Assembly: GCA_020746875.1 (NCBI GenBank)
Contig: JAGTJL010000024.1
Coordinates: 186,001 to 250,000, forward strand
Direction of reading: 5' to 3'
DNA length: 64,000 nt
DNA from: Rhexocercosporidium sp. MPI-PUGE-AT-0058
Taxonomy: Eukaryota > Ascomycota > Leotiomycetes > Helotiales
Shown: one piece after another, positions 59,886-64,000 of the stretch
Position numbering within the stretch: position 1 is the stretch's first letter
Layout of the letters: every line of letters starts with the position of its first letter
The notes under the pieces: model-generated
Database searches by the model: none
Seen by the model: only the letters and a program-made list of their open reading frames with translations
Told to the model about the DNA's origin: nothing
Translations under genes and position numbers: made by a program

Positions 59886-59934
59886 CTAGTCCATTCGATT
59901 CAGTCCTTTCATCATTGTGATGCGTGCGGCATAC
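59886..59934 (-). other. 49-base intron in the HET gene
   Basis: Minus strand GTATGC...CTGAAT...ACTAG. Splicing joins QPPG to LRMRF in frame. Unspliced, the frame ends a few codons later. Confidence 0.65.
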
Positions 59935-60721
59935 CTGGGGGCTGGAACAGTTGTACCATTTCCACCTATGTCTCCTCACCCAAGCGCCGCCTTTTCAACT
60001 TGAAGTCGTGAGAAACCGAGTATTCATATGCTCGGGGTTGACTCTGCTGTGTGTTGTCAAATACCATGACGAGGATCTGACTAAGAACACTACAGGAGCC
60101 ACATCCTTTTATGGCGGAGGTCGCGATATCGCTAGCGATGAACCACGTTAAGCTCAACTTCTTGCAATATTCAGCTTGAGATGCCTTCATCTTACGTCGT
60201 ACTGCTCTGGACTGTTCTTCCTTTGCCTGGTCCAACTCAACATCTTGCCTGATAGAATCTTTGCAGTTGAGTACACAGCCTGTCGTACCAAAGATATCGA
60301 AGAAATTCTCCCTGGATTGTGGTGCTAAGTTCTCACTGTCATGAACGTACTCGGTAGCATCTTTGTAGGTTGCGATGGCAACTAACATGGTATACGCTGG
60401 GCTGGGCTTGATGCAATTTGAGCAATACAGGACGTAGGAATAGAGTAAAGATCGTAAGACTACTGGTAATTTTGATGACATGGGGCTAAGCAACTCATAA
60501 GGAATAGGAAAGTAAAATTCTTCATATGTGGCTAATGTGGGTGGCGTAATCACATGCCTTCGTCTTCGAGCCACAGAATTCTCGGCGGGCCGAATATCTG
60601 CCGTTGAACGGGAACTTGAGGCTTTCGCTCTTTTGCATCGATACAGGCTGTCCATAAGTCTATTGATACTGAATAAAATAACTCGGAAACTTGAAGTTTT
60701 GACCTCTGTTTTCTAAGGGCG

Positions 60722-61097
60722 CCAGGGGGTGCAGGAATTCGAGTTGCACGCAACCAAGCGAAAACCACCTTAAAATTGAGATCTTTTCAAAATATATTAC
60801 AAAAATAATAAAAAATTTCTTTTATCGATAGTACTACATAAAAATTAATTTCAATATTTTTAAATCAAGTTAAACGAATTAGTAGTTAAATAATTATAAA
60901 TTATTAAAAATAGCAATTTTATAAATTTATAAGTTAAATACGTTTATAATTTAATAGTTTAAAGAGAAATTATTTATTTAATATTGTGCTAAAGATGTTT
61001 GAGATGCTATAGTTTCAGTTTGAGCTAATTCTAATAAAAAGTGGTGAAGATTCAAAATACTATTGATATGTGTGACACGAGTTCCTGCACCCCCTGG
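60722..61097. mobile_element. MITE-like element, CCAGGGGGTGCAGG family, copy 2
   Basis: CCAGGGGGTGCAGGAATTCG at the left is matched by the complement of CGAGTTCCTGCACCCCCTGG at the right with one mismatch. The interior is AT-rich with no ORF. It belongs to the same family as 21608-22019. It lies just upstream of the HET gene start, where it could affect its promoter. Confidence 0.75.
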
Positions 61098-61537
61098 TAG
61101 GGGATTCGTTTCGCACTAACTACCTTCCGCCTTCGCGTTATCTCCGCTGACTAATCGAATTGGAAAAAATATGAACTCTGCAATAGGTTAGCCCGCAACC
61201 TCAAGTTTGTATGGGGAAAATCGATCTTTGGATAGAGTAGATACCAAACAAACTAGAGCGTGTCCGATTTTTGCCTAGTCCAGGAGTTTATAGGGCCCGG
61301 GAGACTATACCTATTGCAGACTTCACGGCCACACCAGTAGTGCCAAGCTTGCATTTGTCGCGTGATTAAATTCGATATCTCTGCAGCTGGTGAGCCAATT
61401 CTTCTATGTCAGTGTGGTGCATCGGGCTTGATTCCAAAAATGTCATCTAGTCCATGTTGAATTATATACACTCTATAACCATAAAAGCCAGCAATTCTTC
61501 ACGGATTCTGGTGCTTCCAATTGTCTCAACTTCAACG

Positions 61538-61795
61538 ATGAAGCATATATTTGCTGTACTGTTTCTTTTCTCCTACTACATCAAACCGGTATATACCGAC
61601 GATGACAGTATAACCATTGACTTCCAAACGGGTTACGTCGACGGAGTTCCCCTACCAGGAGACCTCGCAAGTCTTACATTTACTACCAACGTCGGAAGAA
61701 CAATAGCTCAGATCCTCGAGCTCAACATCACCGCTCAAGGCAGCTCTGTAGACATGGTCGATCAGACAGATACAACTCATCCTTGCCACAAATAG
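61538..61795 (+). CDS. Small predicted secreted protein, 85 aa
   Basis: The frame is open from 61454, but the ATG at 61538 gives a clean signal peptide (MKHIFAVLFLFSYYIKPVYT). A short mature region follows with a DDDSITIDFQTGYVDGVPLP motif, beta-rich sequence, one NIT glycosylation site and a single Cys near the C-terminus (HPCHK). A GTAAGC donor overlaps the stop, so the last exon may be elsewhere or lost; coding signal stops at 61795. It is divergent from the HET gene across a MITE. I recognise no family; an effector-like role would be speculation. Confidence 0.5.
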   Translation: MKHIFAVLFLFSYYIKPVYTDDDSITIDFQTGYVDGVPLPGDLASLTFTTNVGRTIAQILELNITAQGSSVDMVDQTDTTHPCHK

Positions 61796-64000
61796 TAAGC
61801 GTCCACATCCTTCGAAAGTACTGTGTTTCCTGACGGAGGAAAAAGGGCCCAGATTCCATTATTTCATGACCGGAATCTCGACACCTCCCAGCCCTCCGGC
61901 ACACGTGACCCCGCGCCGCCTTTGCTTAGGCGGCTCAGGCCTGGCTTAACTTCGGCTTAAGTCTGCTCAGGTCTGCTTACTTATCTTAGTAGAAATCGTC
62001 AACTTTTAATAAGGAGCTCGAAAAGGCCTCTTTTCTTAGCTAAAGGGTCTTAAATCTATTCTTATTATACGCTTATTCCTAAATAATTATCTTATCTACC
62101 TATTTTCATACGCGGGTCCTTTTTCTACCTTTTAGGTTGTTTACGCCGTCCTTTGCATTTCTCTTAAGGCTACGTAATCTATAAATAACAGTTCCTTCTT
62201 GTCTTTATTTCTCTTCTCACTTCTCTTCTCATTATCTTCTTATAGTTTTACTTATCTTCTTATATATCTTCTCATATATCTCTTCATATATCTCCTTATA
62301 TATTTCCTTACTTAGATTCCTTCCCCCTTTTCTCTTATCTTTAATCCTTTATTTATTTTTCTAAGAAGTCTTTCTTTTCTCGTCTCTACTTTATATATTT
62401 ATATCCGTATATATATATAGTTTTATTAGTTATAAGCATTAAACAGGCAAAAAAATATATTAAAGATATGCTAAAATATAAGATTCCTTTGTCGATAAAG
62501 GAAAAGGCGCCCACGTTCCTAATAGTAAAGAATTACGTCGATATAAAGGAGCTCTTATAGCAGCATGACTATTATAATTATATCCACGAAGAGTGCCGTA
62601 TAGATTTAAATGCTGTTGTGCAAAAACAGGACCTGCAGTTGCAAACTGCATAACTCGGTATATATGACCAATTCTGTACGACAAATGCCTTATTAAAGAT
62701 GTATTACTATACTTCTGCTAGGTTATAAGAAATATATAAGGCGAAATCTAAAGTAAGATATCAAGTCTAAAGCGGAATAGAACGACGCTTTCGGTGCTAA
62801 TTATCCTTAGTAAGATCTTATTTGCATAGTTTTATAAAAAGATAAAAAGCTAAAGATTAAGATAATTTTATTAAAAGATGTTCCGAAAAGATAAGTTAAA
62901 AGTGTTTATTCTAAAAGCTTAGGTAAATTGCTGATAATATATTCATAAATTAAAATATTCGTTATATAAGATATGTCGGACAAAATATCACGTGGTTATA
63001 GGGTAAAGAGGCTATATAGCCAAATACGCAGTTTACAGACTGCGGGTCCGCTTTTTGTACGTCAAGATATTAGAGCCCGCGCTTCTTTTTTTTGCTAACG
63101 GTTTCTTATTTTTATTTGTGTCGTATAGGCACGGGCAGCTGCTCTCTTAGCACTGCACGTGACCTAATTAGGTTCTGCTACTGTAAACCGCCTTTAAGAG
63201 AATAACTATTTTCTCCTAATTCTTAAAGCTTTTAAAATAAAAATTAATCACTTCAATTTAATTATAACTACTTATAATGCTTTAATCTACTTTTATACCA
63301 CAATTATAAGCCCTATTGACGAAGCTATTAATTTAAATAAAGCTTATAAAATAAGTTTATAAGTAAAGAACATCTGCTATACGTTATAAAGTTTTCTACT
63401 TTATTATAAAATATAATTCATACCGCTATTTTCTATTAACTCTTTTATTTTACTTTAAACAAATATAAAAGCCGAGCAATTAAACTCTCCAGTTCTTCTT
63501 CCTTTATCGAATACTCGGAGCTCACGAGAGCAACTCCTTCGCTATAATAGACTTAACTTCAGCCTCTTCTTTAAACAATCGAACTCTTTTTAATTACGAT
63601 AAGCGCACTTAAACTCCTTAATATTAGGCGTTTAAATCTTTTTATATTTTTTATAAAATATAAAATTCGGTAAACCTTACGTTATTAATTACTTTTAACC
63701 TTTTCGACGCCGAACCGAAACCCTTATTATTAAACGATTTAAAAATATAATAAAATAAAAAAACTATTAAATATAACTTCTAGGCTTAAGCGAAATAAGA
63801 CAAAGATACTCGCGACCTTATAAAGAAAGGCCTTAAGCCGAGCGCATTACTACCGGCAAAAGCTATAATTAAGAATATAACTTTAATATATATTACTTTT
63901 ATAAAAGAATACGTAAAGAAGCTCGTATAATAAACGGAAAAGGCTCGAGCTTATAAGGCAGCTTATAAATGGATTTAGGAGATAATTAATCCTTTTGTCT
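61796..64000. other. AT-rich degraded repeats to the window end
   Basis: A GC-rich patch with repeated GGCTTAAGTCTGCTCAGG-like words (61,900-61,980) is followed by RIP-like AT-rich DNA. A degraded plus-strand protein-like frame is visible at about 62,430-62,660 (KKYIKDMLKYKIPLSIKEKA, HDYYNYIHEECRIDLNAVVQ) but I cannot name it. CACGTGACC at about 63,158 may mark an LTR or promoter. The last 500 bases may be the start of another retroelement cut by the window end. Confidence 0.4.

Larger units (their letters stand above)
57838..60655 (-). pseudogene. HET-domain (heterokaryon incompatibility) protein, broken
   Basis: The minus-strand gene starts at about 60655 (MDSLYRCKRAKASSS). The N-terminal region (about 230 codons) leads into GEET-stop-VEMVQLFQPPG, where TAG 59966-59968 is one G-to-A step from TGG. 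A 49-base intron (59886-59934, GTATGC...ACTAG) joins in phase to LRMRFEQMYQSGF. The HET domain follows: YACLSHRWD (about 59,620-59,645), LQDLPTNSRDAVSIARG, WIDSLCIIQDGDDHEDLNRE, MGSIYRNAGLTIAA and LTRAWAFQERMLSPRVL. One base is missing in the A-run at 59478-59481 (minus SFLWIDS expected). TAG 59018-59020 sits in an otherwise continuous frame (CAG-type). The C-terminal region ends YRRIGLMTLTTMGF, TGA-side at 57838, and is split by an inverted-repeat insertion at 58182-58425. The family triggers cell death on non-self fusion. This copy cannot make a full protein as read. Confidence 0.85.

Noticed and set aside
62460..62684. Minus-strand 74-codon ORF
   Set aside because: The plus strand at the same place reads more protein-like (KKYIKDMLKYKIPLS) through RIP-type stops; the minus frame is probably a by-product.

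Overview
The window reads as a repeat-rich accessory region of a filamentous ascomycete (Pezizomycotina). The evidence is short introns of about 46-65 bases with GT..AG ends and CTRAY-like branch sites, Ser/Thr/Pro-rich and coiled-coil orphan proteins, a HET-domain (heterokaryon incompatibility) gene, fungal Ty3/gypsy, piggyBac-like, Tc1/mariner and Fot1/pogo transposons, and very strong C-to-T / G-to-A decay at CpA/TpG sites, the footprint of repeat-induced point mutation (RIP). I cannot name the species.

Bases 1 to about 27,700 have balanced composition and hold small orphan genes. Several look intact: 599-1321, 23446-24816 (three exons), 25783-26408 (two exons) and 26800-27548 (two exons). 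Others are open in one frame over long stretches but broken by nonsense codons explainable as single C-to-T changes (CAG/CAA to TAG/TAA, CGA to TGA), sometimes with frameshifts: 5292-6293, 8592-10718, 12097-13650, 14148-15128, 18181-19515 and 22166-22698. The recurring coiled-coil / low-complexity character and shared mode of decay suggest a gene block that is being lost. Two small inverted-repeat elements lie at 20212-20539 and 21608-22019.

Bases 27,700 to about 57,200 are an AT-rich island of dead transposons. In order: a RIP-degraded piggyBac-like element (28512-30551, minus); the integrase/chromodomain end of a gypsy element (about 30900-32315, minus); a 12.6-kb gypsy element with two 279-base LTRs (32316-44892, plus); a second gypsy integrase/chromodomain segment (minus), split at 45529-49335 by a GC-normal piggyBac-like element that is itself split by a 1565-base Tc1/mariner element with perfect 51-base terminal inverted repeats and a TA duplication (46913-48477); a reverse-transcriptase fragment bracketed by about 370-base INVERTED repeats (51006-53865); and a Fot1/pogo element (55404-57174, minus).

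Bases 57,800 to 61,800 return to normal composition. They hold a HET-domain pseudogene (minus) with two RIP-type stops, a one-base deletion and a 244-base inverted-repeat element in its 3' part; a second copy of the 21.6-kb inverted-repeat family just upstream (60722-61097); and a small predicted secreted protein (61538-61795, plus). From 61,800 to the end the sequence is AT-rich and degraded again.

The most informative structure is the layered nest (gypsy containing piggyBac containing mariner), where RIP intensity switches sharply at element borders. Also notable are three inverted-repeat elements sharing a TATCCC terminus, one of them inside the HET gene, and the retroelement fragment between inverted rather than direct repeats.
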